Source of the DNA: Cellvibrionales bacterium UBA3090
GTDB lineage: Bacteria > Pseudomonadota > Gammaproteobacteria > Pseudomonadales > Porticoccaceae
Direction of reading: 5' to 3'
Assembly (NCBI GenBank): GCA_002367235.1
Contig: DFBC01000075.1
Span: 4,403-17,941, forward strand
Length of the DNA stretch: 13,539 bases
Positions within the stretch are counted from its first letter, which is position 1, and every line of letters begins with the position of its first letter. Shown in pieces: positions 1-5,422 of the stretch. Made by a program: the position numbers and the translations under genes. The notes below the pieces were generated by a model, which saw only the letters and a program-made list of their open reading frames with translations, made no database searches and had not been told where the DNA came from.

Positions 1-515
1 GCACTAATTAACAATCCTGTTGCAGCATCTTCAATACCAGCAGCCTGTAACCCAGGGTGTATATCAGTAACAGATTTTAACAGTACTTCCTGATCCTTTT
101 TAACCTCTACATAGAGGACGTGTTTACCCGCATCTAGAGCCTTTTGAAAACGTTTGAAGTGAATATTTGGCTCCTGAATGCCCCACATCCCGCCTTCCCA
201 TGTAACAAAGCCCATGACGACTACGGCCAAAAAGATAAAGGGAATCCAACCTACTGTTTCGGTCACTCCAGAAAATTGAGCTACCGACAACACCAGAACT
301 GCACATAAGAACCCAAACAAGGCTGCAATACTGGTCGAGTGAACGACATCTTTTTTCATCATTGATGGAACTTCGTGCAGGTGATGCTTCTGCACACCTA
401 AATCATCACGGCTTAAAACATGAATTTGTGGTGTAGTAACGCCGCGATTCTCAAGTTCCTTCTCAATAGACTCAAGATCATCCAGATCATTACTTATATA
501 ATAGTGTCGTCTCAT
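1..515 (-). CDS. Partial two-helix membrane protein of unknown function
   Basis: This reading frame is open from an ATG at 515 to the window edge, so only the first 171 residues are visible and the C-terminus is missing. A good ribosome site (GAGGG, about 8 bases before the ATG) supports the start. The N-terminal ~50 residues are soluble and begin with a pattern (HYYISNDLDDLESIEKEL, then QIHVLSRDD) that suggests a small alpha/beta fold. Two hydrophobic segments follow at about 62-81 and 88-105, then a basic stretch and a strand-like VLYVEV. Short glycine-rich segments (WEGGMWGI) follow the second helix. I recognise this as a conserved type in gammaproteobacteria but cannot name a proven function. 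It is probably an inner-membrane protein. It lies downstream of yjbQ on the same strand, but a likely terminator separates them. Confidence 0.75.
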   Translation of the reverse strand, partial: MRRHYYISNDLDDLESIEKELENRGVTTPQIHVLSRDDLGVQKHHLHEVPSMMKKDVVHSTSIAALFGFLCAVLVLSVAQFSGVTETVGWIPFIFLAVVVMGFVTWEGGMWGIQEPNIHFKRFQKALDAGKHVLYVEVKKDQEVLLKSVTDIHPGLQAAGIEDAATGLLIS

Positions 516-670
516 AAATCTACCCTCACGCTATCAGTTACGAGGTCAGTACCTACCCCTAATACTTCAGGGAAAGTCGATGGCCCAAGGCCCTACTGAA
601 CGACTTAATAGCCAACCACCCCTATCAACAATAAGAAGTATAGTTGCTGTTATGTGTTAGATAGTGCAGA

Positions 671-702
671 CAAAAAAATATCTTATATCAATAGATTATA
701 AG
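671..702 (-). terminator. AT-rich terminator behind yjbQ
   Basis: Read on the minus strand, the bases directly after the yjbQ stop fold as CTTAT, one bulged A, ATC, loop TATT, GAT, ATAAG. This is an 8-bp stem with one bulge. A run of seven T follows two to three bases later (plus-strand A run at 672-678). The stem is weak because it is AT-rich, but stem plus T-tract right after a stop codon is the expected layout of a Rho-independent terminator. It would separate yjbQ from the downstream membrane-protein gene. Confidence 0.5.
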
Positions 703-1107
703 TCAACACAAATGAACGACTACTTTTCGTATAGCAGGCCGATGGCGGTGTTCCCATAGGAATACGCCCTGCCAGGTACCAAGCGCCAACTGTCCAGAGA
801 CAACAGGAATAGACAGCGAAGAGGCTGTCAGTGCCGACTTTATATGAGCGGGCATATCATCTGCTCCCTCCAGCGTATGCGTATATAGCGTGTCATTTTC
901 TGGCACCAACCGATTAAGCCAATTCTCCAGGTCTATTCTGGCCGAAGAATCATAATTTTCTTGAATCAATAAACTGGCCGAGGTGTGCTGTATGAATAAT
1001 GTACACAGGCTATCTTGGAGGCCCTGTTCAGCAACGAGTGCCTTTATTTGCGAAGTAATATCATGTAAGCCTTGCGCTGGAACCCTGATATTTATGGACT
1101 TAATCAT
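703..1107 (-). CDS. yjbQ: YjbQ family protein (UPF0047), putative thiamine-phosphate synthase-like enzyme
   Basis: The 134-residue product has the full set of UPF0047/YjbQ signatures and is close to the usual family length of about 135-140. They are FIQHTSASLLIQENYD around residues 38-53 (His41), HTLEGADDMPAHIKSAL around 77-93 (His77, His88), and GQLALGTWQGVFLWEHR around 105-121 (Glu119, His120). These conserved His and Glu residues are thought to line a metal or active site. Family members form compact cytoplasmic trimers. Weak thiamine-phosphate synthase activity has been reported for some, but the physiological role is unsettled, so the catalytic name is provisional. The ATG at 1107 has a ribosome site (AGGTGG, about 8 bases upstream). 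The gene is transcribed away from the small gene at 1200 and shares a 92-bp intergenic region with it. Confidence 0.93.
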   Translation of the reverse strand: MIKSINIRVPAQGLHDITSQIKALVAEQGLQDSLCTLFIQHTSASLLIQENYDSSARIDLENWLNRLVPENDTLYTHTLEGADDMPAHIKSALTASSLSIPVVSGQLALGTWQGVFLWEHRHRPAIRKVVVHLC

Positions 1108-1152
1108 GAATAACCACCTAAAATTCGAACCATATTCACGTCCAGTGATCTA

Positions 1153-1183
1153 CCTTATTTATAGGACAGTACAAATAATAAGG
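1153..1183. promoter_or_regulatory. Inverted repeat between divergent genes
   Basis: CCTTATT (1153-1159) and AATAAGG (1177-1183) are exact reverse complements, 17 bases apart, so the half-site centres are 24 bp apart. They lie in the 92-bp gap between yjbQ and the gene at 1200, where both promoters must be. A spaced dyad in a divergent promoter region may be a regulator site. I cannot name the regulator, and an AT-rich 7-bp match could be chance. Confidence 0.3.
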
Positions 1184-1199
1184 CATAAGTGAGGTTTCA

Positions 1200-1538
1200 A
1201 TGAACTATCAAGGAATCAGAGGAGGATTCTCCCAACTATTGAGTCACTGGGAGAGACGTTCAGCAGAAAACGCTGACCTTATAGCATCGGAATTATACAT
1301 TCACAGGCCTGATGAAATTAAATTGAAGGCTTTGGCTGAACTCTACCAACTACCGGCACAGGAAATCGCCGGACATCTACTTCACAATGCGCTAGAAGCA
1401 CTGGAAGCCGAAATGCCTTATGTTCCGGGCTCAAATGTTATCCGCGTTGAAGATGGCGATGAGATATACGAAGACATAGGCCCTCTGCCTAAGTACCTTG
1501 AGATACAGAAACAGCTTCGCAAGCAGGCAGATAAATAA
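1200..1538 (+). CDS. Small conserved protein, possible ribbon-helix-helix core
   Basis: The product is 112 residues and soluble, with no signal peptide or membrane segment. Residues about 28-70 read as a strand (ASELYIHRP) followed by two helices (EIKLKALAELYQL and AQEIAGHLLHNALEALEAE). That resembles a ribbon-helix-helix dimer; this is my structural inference. The C-terminal part has a conserved-looking acidic stretch (YVPGSNVIRVEDGDEIYEDIGPLPKYLEI). Pseudomonas relatives are, as I recall, often labelled 'type 1 pili tip component' or 'pilin assembly protein', but nothing here supports a pilus role: there is no secretion signal and no pilus gene nearby. The start has a GAGG ribosome site about 6 bases upstream. 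It is divergent from yjbQ and lies just before trmA, which has its own promoter. Confidence 0.8.
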   Translation: MNYQGIRGGFSQLLSHWERRSAENADLIASELYIHRPDEIKLKALAELYQLPAQEIAGHLLHNALEALEAEMPYVPGSNVIRVEDGDEIYEDIGPLPKYLEIQKQLRKQADK

Positions 1539-1577
1539 CCCCGTATTTATAGGGTTCCATAACGGTCAGAATACCAA

Positions 1578-1615
1578 TTCAGCCTTTGTGTAATATTTCA
1601 GTATAATGCGCCCCC
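1578..1615 (+). promoter_or_regulatory. trmA promoter with rRNA-P1-like -10 and discriminator
   Basis: A perfect -10 hexamer TATAAT at 1602-1607 is followed by GCGCCCCC (1608-1615). E. coli rRNA P1 promoters have TATAAT followed by GCGCCACC, so this is one base different over 14. The GC-rich discriminator is the hallmark of promoters repressed by ppGpp/DksA and stimulated by fast growth, and E. coli trmA is known to have an rRNA-P1-like, stringently controlled promoter. The best -35 is poor (TTCAGC at 1578-1583, 18-base spacer), so an upstream activator or AT-rich UP element may compensate. Transcription should begin near 1616-1618. Confidence 0.65.
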
Positions 1616-1632
1616 TTAGAGGAGATGGCGCA

Positions 1633-2712
1633 TTGCAACAGATCAACCCCGACAACTACCAGCAACAACTCGATGAAAAACTGTCTAACCTGACTTCTGA
1701 CTTTGCCGGGCTTTCGCTACCTAACATTGCTGTATACCCCTCAGAACCACTGAATTTCAGGATGCGGGCAGAATTCAGGATCTGGCATGACAATGGCCAA
1801 GCTCACTACGCCATGAATAAGCCCGGGGAGAATCGCCCCTATATCATTAAAGACTTTCCTATTGGCTCCAAGCAGATCAATCAATTAATGCCTGGTTTGT
1901 TGGTAGAGATCAACAAGAGCGAAGTCTTAAGTCGGCGACTTTTTACCGCTGAATTTCTCACCACTCAAAGCGGTGAAGCATTAATCACCCTGATCTACCA
2001 CAAAGTGCTCAATGAAGAGTGGCAGGATGCTGCTCTGCAACTTCAGGAAATACTTGGAGTGGCCATTATCGGTCGAAGCCGTAAACAAAAAACTGTATTA
2101 GACCGGGACTTTGTAATAGAAAAACTTCAGGTATCGGGAAAAAATTACCAGTATCAGCAGGTGGAAACCGGATTTACCCAACCCAACGCTGGCGTTAACC
2201 AGAAGATGCTCAGCTGGGCTTTGGATCAGAGTGCAACATGCAGTGGCGACTTGTTAGAACTCTATTGCGGCAATGGTAATTTTACCTGTGTCTTGGCACA
2301 AAACTTCGACAAGGTTCTCGCCACTGAAATTTCAAAACTATCGGTGCGATCTGCCGAGTACAACCTCGCAGCCAATAACGTAGATAATGTCACAATCGTT
2401 CGTATGTCGAGTGAAGAATTCACAGAGGCGCTTAATGGCGTACGCCCCTTTCGTCGACTGAAAGGCATTGACCTAGGCAGCTACAAATTCACCACTATTT
2501 TTGTCGATCCACCCCGTGCCGGACTAGATGATGAAACCGTAGCGCTGGTAAAACGTTTTGATAACATTATCTATATATCCTGCAACCCTTCTACGCTCAA
2601 AACAAACCTTGAAAGCATCATCGAAACCCACACTATTGAACGCTTTGCGGTGTTTGACCAATTCCCCTACACCCATCATCTGGAGTCGGGCGTGCTGTTA
2701 AAAAAGAAATAA
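1633..2712 (+). CDS. trmA: tRNA (uracil-5-)-methyltransferase TrmA
   Basis: TrmA makes 5-methyluridine at position 54 of the tRNA T-loop using S-adenosylmethionine, in the cytoplasm. From the start chosen here the product is 359 residues; the E. coli enzyme is 366. The N-terminal half holds FRMRAEFRIWHD and QVETGFTQPNAGVN, typical of the family. The SAM site LLELYCGNGNF is at about 207-217, DPPRAGLD begins at Asp292, the catalytic cysteine is Cys317 in YISCNP, and the C-terminal general-base glutamate is Glu351 in HHLESG. I chose TTG at 1633 because GGAG (1621-1624) lies 8 bases upstream. The only upstream ATG in frame (1606) overlaps the -10 hexamer, so it should not be in the mRNA. If transcription started further upstream, the ATG form would give 368 residues. 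The next gene has a separate candidate promoter. Confidence 0.96.
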   Translation: MQQINPDNYQQQLDEKLSNLTSDFAGLSLPNIAVYPSEPLNFRMRAEFRIWHDNGQAHYAMNKPGENRPYIIKDFPIGSKQINQLMPGLLVEINKSEVLSRRLFTAEFLTTQSGEALITLIYHKVLNEEWQDAALQLQEILGVAIIGRSRKQKTVLDRDFVIEKLQVSGKNYQYQQVETGFTQPNAGVNQKMLSWALDQSATCSGDLLELYCGNGNFTCVLAQNFDKVLATEISKLSVRSAEYNLAANNVDNVTIVRMSSEEFTEALNGVRPFRRLKGIDLGSYKFTTIFVDPPRAGLDDETVALVKRFDNIIYISCNPSTLKTNLESIIETHTIERFAVFDQFPYTHHLESGVLLKKK

Positions 2713-2736
2713 TGGCCAGTGTTGCCGGTTCATTTT

Positions 2737-2766
2737 TTGCTGGGCTGATAAACTGCCGTCTATCAT
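2737..2766 (+). promoter_or_regulatory. Candidate sigma70 promoter for the gene at 2802
   Basis: TTGCTG (2737-2742) and TATCAT (2761-2766) are separated by 18 bases in the 89-bp gap after trmA. Transcription would start near 2773, leaving a leader of about 30 bases. Both hexamers deviate from consensus and this is the only support. Confidence 0.35.
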
Positions 2767-2801
2767 CTAAACTTTACAGTGTGGTATTCATGGTGGTCTA
2801 A

Positions 2802-3089
2802 ATGCCAGACTCATCGCATGACCCTTATCTGATTTACGTCTTGGTAACCCGGCTTAGAAACCAACGCTTACCGAGGGCTCTCAAACTCAAAGAACAAGTT
2901 GATCGCGGAGAAGTGCTCAGCGACGTAGATATCCAGTTTCTCAAGGAAGTCTTTCGGGATACTCAAGATTCACAAGGTATTCTCAGCCGCAATCCGGAGT
3001 GGCAGCCCCTGGTAACAAAAATGATTAGCCTCTATAAAGAAATTACAGACAAGGCTCTTGAGAACGAGCGGCGTCATCAGGAGAAATAA
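2802..3089 (+). CDS. Conserved hypothetical protein, 95 aa
   Basis: This is a small, highly charged, probably all-helical cytoplasmic protein without a signal peptide or membrane segment. The middle of the protein reads LPRALKLKEQVDRGEVLSDV followed by DIQFLKEVF. I have the impression this pattern recurs in small marine gammaproteobacterial proteins, but I cannot attach a named family or function. The C-terminal third is a single predicted helix rich in Glu, Lys and Arg. The ATG at 2802 has GGTGG 5 bases upstream. An earlier ATG at 2790 runs into a stop after three codons. Coding status rests on the ribosome site, the candidate promoter and a clean open frame of ordinary composition. It sits between trmA and a 227-bp non-coding gap, so it may be a single-gene unit. 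Confidence 0.72.
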   Translation: MPDSSHDPYLIYVLVTRLRNQRLPRALKLKEQVDRGEVLSDVDIQFLKEVFRDTQDSQGILSRNPEWQPLVTKMISLYKEITDKALENERRHQEK

Positions 3090-3316
3090 TCATATTTACA
3101 ATCTCATAGTTGGTCTATGCGGTGCTGGCTTTTCCTAACCGATCAAAACAGCTCACCAAAAACCTCTGTTCAACATCGACTTCGCTACAGAAAACTAGTG
3201 GTATAGAATACTCTCAGATTTTTCTGTCTTAACCGACGAAACAATAATAAACCTCTAGATTGTGGCTGCCCATGCAGAGTCCATACGATTTGATGCACTA
3301 AGAGTAAATATGACCC
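3090..3316. other. Longest non-coding gap (227 bp)
   Basis: No convincing gene or RNA is visible here. One 29-codon frame starting at 3117 has no ribosome site and was dismissed. The only candidate signal is a weak promoter for the gene at 3317: TTCGCT (3181-3186), 17-base spacer, TAGAAT (3204-3209), which would give a leader of about 100 bases. No clear terminator for the upstream gene was found. Confidence 0.5.
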
Positions 3317-3748
3317 ATGACTGAAATAATTATCAACCCGCTAAAACTTTACTCCCCCTTTCAAGTCGCTCTAGGGAGCTTCTTTGGTGGCCCGTTGGCC
3401 ATGGTTTATTTTCTCTGGCAAAACTTTAAAACATTGGGAAAACAACACGCTGCCAAACAAACAATTATCTGGGGCGTCGTATTCAACTTGGCATTATTAG
3501 TATCACTTCAACTGCTACCCAATAAATTCCCAGAAATCGTCATTCCTTTCATTTACTCTCTTGTCGCTATGCAAATGGTAACATCTTGGCAAATGAGTAA
3601 AGAGGCTATAGAGGCGTCAATCAATTACCATTTTCAGTCAAATTGGCGGGTATTTGCCTATGGGACAGCACTATTCTTCACTTGGCTGGTAATGGCCTTC
3701 CCCATAATCAAAATGTTCACTGCAATTGGCGTGATCGACAGCCCATAA
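3317..3748 (+). CDS. Four-helix membrane protein of unknown function
   Basis: The 143-residue product is strongly hydrophobic, with four likely membrane-spanning segments at about 14-34, 49-67, 72-90 and 112-132. Short charged loops lie between them (NFKTLGKQHAAKQ and MSKEAIEASINYHFQSNWR). There is no cleavable signal peptide, so it should be an inner-membrane protein. The SFFGGPLAMVYFLWQNF segment near the N-terminus, with a Gly-Gly-Pro kink in helix 1, is its most distinctive feature. I cannot name a family or substrate. The start is not perfectly fixed: the ribosome site is weak, but the ATG at 3309 is out of frame and closes after four codons. The DUF1330 gene begins 15 bases after the stop, so the two are very probably co-transcribed. 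Confidence 0.72.
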   Translation: MTEIIINPLKLYSPFQVALGSFFGGPLAMVYFLWQNFKTLGKQHAAKQTIIWGVVFNLALLVSLQLLPNKFPEIVIPFIYSLVAMQMVTSWQMSKEAIEASINYHFQSNWRVFAYGTALFFTWLVMAFPIIKMFTAIGVIDSP

Positions 3749-3763
3749 ACCTGGAGTATTAAT

Positions 3764-4093
3764 ATGGCAGTTTATTTAATTGGCGAAGTAAAAATTACTG
3801 ATGAGACATGGGTGTCGGGATATGCAACGAATGTACATGACATTGTCCATAAGCATGGAGGAAAATATCTATCCCGTAGTGGCAATATCACGCATGTTGA
3901 GGGTGAGCCATCGGACGCTTCACTGATCGCACTAGTAGAATTTCCAACGATGGATGACGCGCAGGCTTTTATTAACGACCCCGACTACGAAGAGTTTAGA
4001 CAGTCGCGTATGCGAGGCAGTATCAGTACAGTTCATGTCATTGATGATTCAGACGCTGCCGGGACAATTCCTTACCTTAAGCCCTCAAGCTAA
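3764..4093 (+). CDS. DUF1330 family protein
   Basis: The 109-residue product matches the DUF1330 fold, a small ferredoxin-like (dimeric alpha/beta barrel) cytoplasmic protein. The first strand is AVYLIGEVKITD. A helix carries HDIVHKHGGKYLSRSG, then come the second strand ALVEFPTMDDAQAFINDPDYEEF (about residues 56-78) and the final strand STVHVIDD. The 'Val-Glu-Phe-Pro...Ala...Phe...Asp-Pro-X-Tyr' run is the most recognisable part of the family. Related dimeric barrels act as monooxygenases or bind small ligands, but no function is established for DUF1330 proteins in general. GGAG lies 6-7 bases before the ATG. It follows the membrane-protein gene by 15 bases and ends facing yjdM, with a hairpin between the two convergent genes. 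Confidence 0.88.
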   Translation: MAVYLIGEVKITDETWVSGYATNVHDIVHKHGGKYLSRSGNITHVEGEPSDASLIALVEFPTMDDAQAFINDPDYEEFRQSRMRGSISTVHVIDDSDAAGTIPYLKPSS

Positions 4094-4120
4094 AGAAGCC
4101 GTAAATAGTGGTATTGAATG

Positions 4121-4156
4121 GGTAAAGCACAGTCTGAGCTACAGCTGTGCCTTACC
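4121..4156. terminator. Long hairpin between convergent genes
   Basis: GGTAA (4121-4125) pairs with TTACC (4152-4156), and GCACAG (4127-4132) with CTGTGC (4145-4150), with one A-C mismatch between them. CTG and CAG inside the loop can add three pairs, leaving loop AGCTA. The position between the stops of the DUF1330 gene (4093) and yjdM (4172) fits a terminator or RNA 3'-end stabiliser serving both strands. No T-tract follows on either strand, so intrinsic termination would be weak. Confidence 0.45.
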
Positions 4157-4171
4157 TGGGCAAAAAACCCC

Positions 4172-4750
4172 TTAACTAGACTTCTTTAAATAGCAGGTGA
4201 GCAACACAATACGAACACCGTTAACCCTACCTTCAATCTGCTCGGGGTTATCCGTCAGCGAAATATTTCTAACAGCCGTACCTCGTTTAGCGGTAAAACC
4301 AGCACCCTTCACATCCAGATCTTTAATTAGCGTAACAGTATCCCCACCCTGAAGCACCGTACCATTACTATCTAAAGTAGGTGCTGCACTGTCGTCGGTC
4401 TCATCTGACTCAGTGGCCTTAGCCCATGCCAGCACCTCATCTTCAAGATACAGCATATCCAGAAGATCCTGGGGCCAACCTTCACCTGCCAGTCGTGTCA
4501 GCATCCGCCATGCCATTACTTGAACTGCGGGTACTTGACTCCACATACTGTCGTTTAAACAGCGCCAGTGGTTAACCTCAATGGTATCAGGGCTTTCAAT
4601 TTGTGCCTTGCAGGTACTGCACAGCAAGACACATTGGTCTACATTAGCATCCGTAGCCGGTGGTACTTCATACACCGATAGATTCGAATCACTGGTGCAG
4701 AGTTCACAGGTTGAGTTGCTGCGCTGTAGGAGTGCTTGTTCTGTATTCAT
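4172..4750 (-). CDS. yjdM: YjdM/PhnA-family protein with N-terminal zinc-binding domain
   Basis: The 192-residue product has two parts. The N-terminus carries two cysteine pairs, Cys15-x2-Cys18 and Cys44-x2-Cys47, as expected for a zinc ribbon. Residues 127-192 form the conserved PhnA domain (DSNGTVLQGGDTVTLIKDLDVKG, then KRGTAVRNISL, ending LLTCYLKKS). E. coli YjdM is 111 residues, so this is the longer form with about 80 extra residues in the middle, including a helical and acidic linker. Many databases call the family 'PhnA, alkylphosphonate utilisation' or phosphonoacetate hydrolase. The true hydrolase is an unrelated alkaline-phosphatase-type enzyme and no phosphonate genes are nearby, so the function is unknown. 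The start is supported by AGAGG 12 bases upstream, slightly far, and a strong promoter. Confidence 0.9.
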   Translation of the reverse strand: MNTEQALLQRSNSTCELCTSDSNLSVYEVPPATDANVDQCVLLCSTCKAQIESPDTIEVNHWRCLNDSMWSQVPAVQVMAWRMLTRLAGEGWPQDLLDMLYLEDEVLAWAKATESDETDDSAAPTLDSNGTVLQGGDTVTLIKDLDVKGAGFTAKRGTAVRNISLTDNPEQIEGRVNGVRIVLLTCYLKKSS

Positions 4751-4780
4751 AGGGGTAGATAACCTCTTTGTTTAGCGGCG

Positions 4781-4809
4781 ATAATATTAAGCGTTATTGG
4801 TATTGGCAA
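4781..4809 (-). promoter_or_regulatory. Sigma70-type promoter for yjdM
   Basis: On the minus strand TTGCCA (plus 4804-4809) is separated by exactly 17 bases from TATTAT (plus 4781-4786); each hexamer matches consensus at five of six positions. Transcription would start near 4773, giving a leader of about 23 bases before the yjdM ATG. The -35 sits immediately after the terminator hairpin of the upstream DUF2489 gene, so the two units are insulated within a very short gap. Confidence 0.65.
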
Positions 4810-4833
4810 ACAATCGGGGAGCTTGCCCCCGAT
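4806..4833 (-). terminator. Rho-independent terminator after the DUF2489 gene
   Basis: ATCGGGG (4813-4819) and CCCCGAT (4827-4833) form a perfect 7-bp GC-rich stem with a 7-base loop. On the minus strand it is followed by TGTTTGCC, a short and interrupted T-rich stretch. It begins 15 bases after the stop of the DUF2489 gene. The strong stem and position favour a terminator; the imperfect T-tract lowers certainty. Confidence 0.6.
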
Positions 4834-4848
4834 GGTAAGGCTCAAGAA

Positions 4849-5343
4849 TTAATCCTTTCCCACAGAATAAAACAGGGGCTCGGGATTTGAATTTTTACTC
4901 GTTGCAAGCAGCTCTTTAGCTGCGTTTTCAACAAATTCTTTATAAGCCTTTTCTAATTCTTCACGCTCAGCATCATAGCGCTGCTTTTCGAGTGAGCTGA
5001 GTTTTTTCCATTCGTCGAGAATAGGAATGTGCGACGTTGCCTCCGTCAGCTGGAAAAAAACTTGATAACCCGCTTTTTCTGACTCGGAAAGGTCCAACTG
5101 AGAAACCAGCATACTAATTCGAATCGCGCCCTCTGTCAGGCTTACCTGTTCCGCGACAATCGCTGAGGCGAGAACACGAATACTATTACGGTAGTGGTCA
5201 TGGCGCTCTTTCTGCTCTTGAACAAGTTCCTCTTGTTGCTTGAGTTGCCTGGATTTTTGACTGCGCAACTTTAGATAGAGATAAACAGCATAACTACCAA
5301 GAACAACAATAATAACTATCCCAAGGATCACTAATAAATTCAT
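4849..5343 (-). CDS. DUF2489-type membrane-anchored coiled-coil protein
   Basis: From the ATG at 5343 the product is 164 residues. A single hydrophobic helix (about 3-24, NLLVILGIVIIVVLGSYAV) starts almost at once. It is followed by a Lys/Arg/Gln/Glu-rich coiled coil (about 26-50), then a helical domain with conserved-looking SIRVLASAIVAEQVSLTEGA, RISMLVSQL and AATSHIPILDEW-like segments. These match my recollection of the DUF2489 family, which has no known function. The open frame extends upstream to GTG 5352 and TTG 5370, but no good ribosome site favours any of the three. I chose the ATG because the membrane helix then starts at the N-terminus. The protein should be anchored in the inner membrane with its bulk in the cytoplasm. 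It lies 79 bases downstream of rmuC on the same strand, probably in one transcript ending at the 4813-4833 terminator. Confidence 0.8.
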   Translation of the reverse strand: MNLLVILGIVIIVVLGSYAVYLYLKLRSQKSRQLKQQEELVQEQKERHDHYRNSIRVLASAIVAEQVSLTEGAIRISMLVSQLDLSESEKAGYQVFFQLTEATSHIPILDEWKKLSSLEKQRYDAEREELEKAYKEFVENAAKELLATSKNSNPEPLFYSVGKD

Positions 5344-5422
5344 ATAATTCACATAGATTATTCTACCCAACCAATCTGTGGCAGGTAATTGATATTGTTT
5401 TATCGATTAGGAATTGGGGAGG

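Noticed and set aside
124..306. 60-codon minus-strand frame near the left edge
   Set aside because: It is out of frame with, and contained in, the longer membrane-protein frame that begins at 515 with a good ribosome site.
983..1192. 69-codon plus-strand frame antisense to yjbQ
   Set aside because: It overlaps the start of yjbQ and its promoter region, and has no support beyond being open.
1531..1556. Interleaved stems ATAAATA/TATTTAT and ACCC/GGGT after the gene at 1200, resembling a pseudoknot
   Set aside because: The connecting loops would be zero to two bases, too short for a real pseudoknot, and the stems are weak. No T-tract makes it a terminator.
1606..1632. ATG 1606 as the trmA start
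   Set aside because: It overlaps the -10 hexamer and has no ribosome site, while TTG 1633 has a well-placed one.
3117..3206. 29-codon open frame in the 227-bp gap
   Set aside because: No ribosome site, and the length is not unusual for chance.
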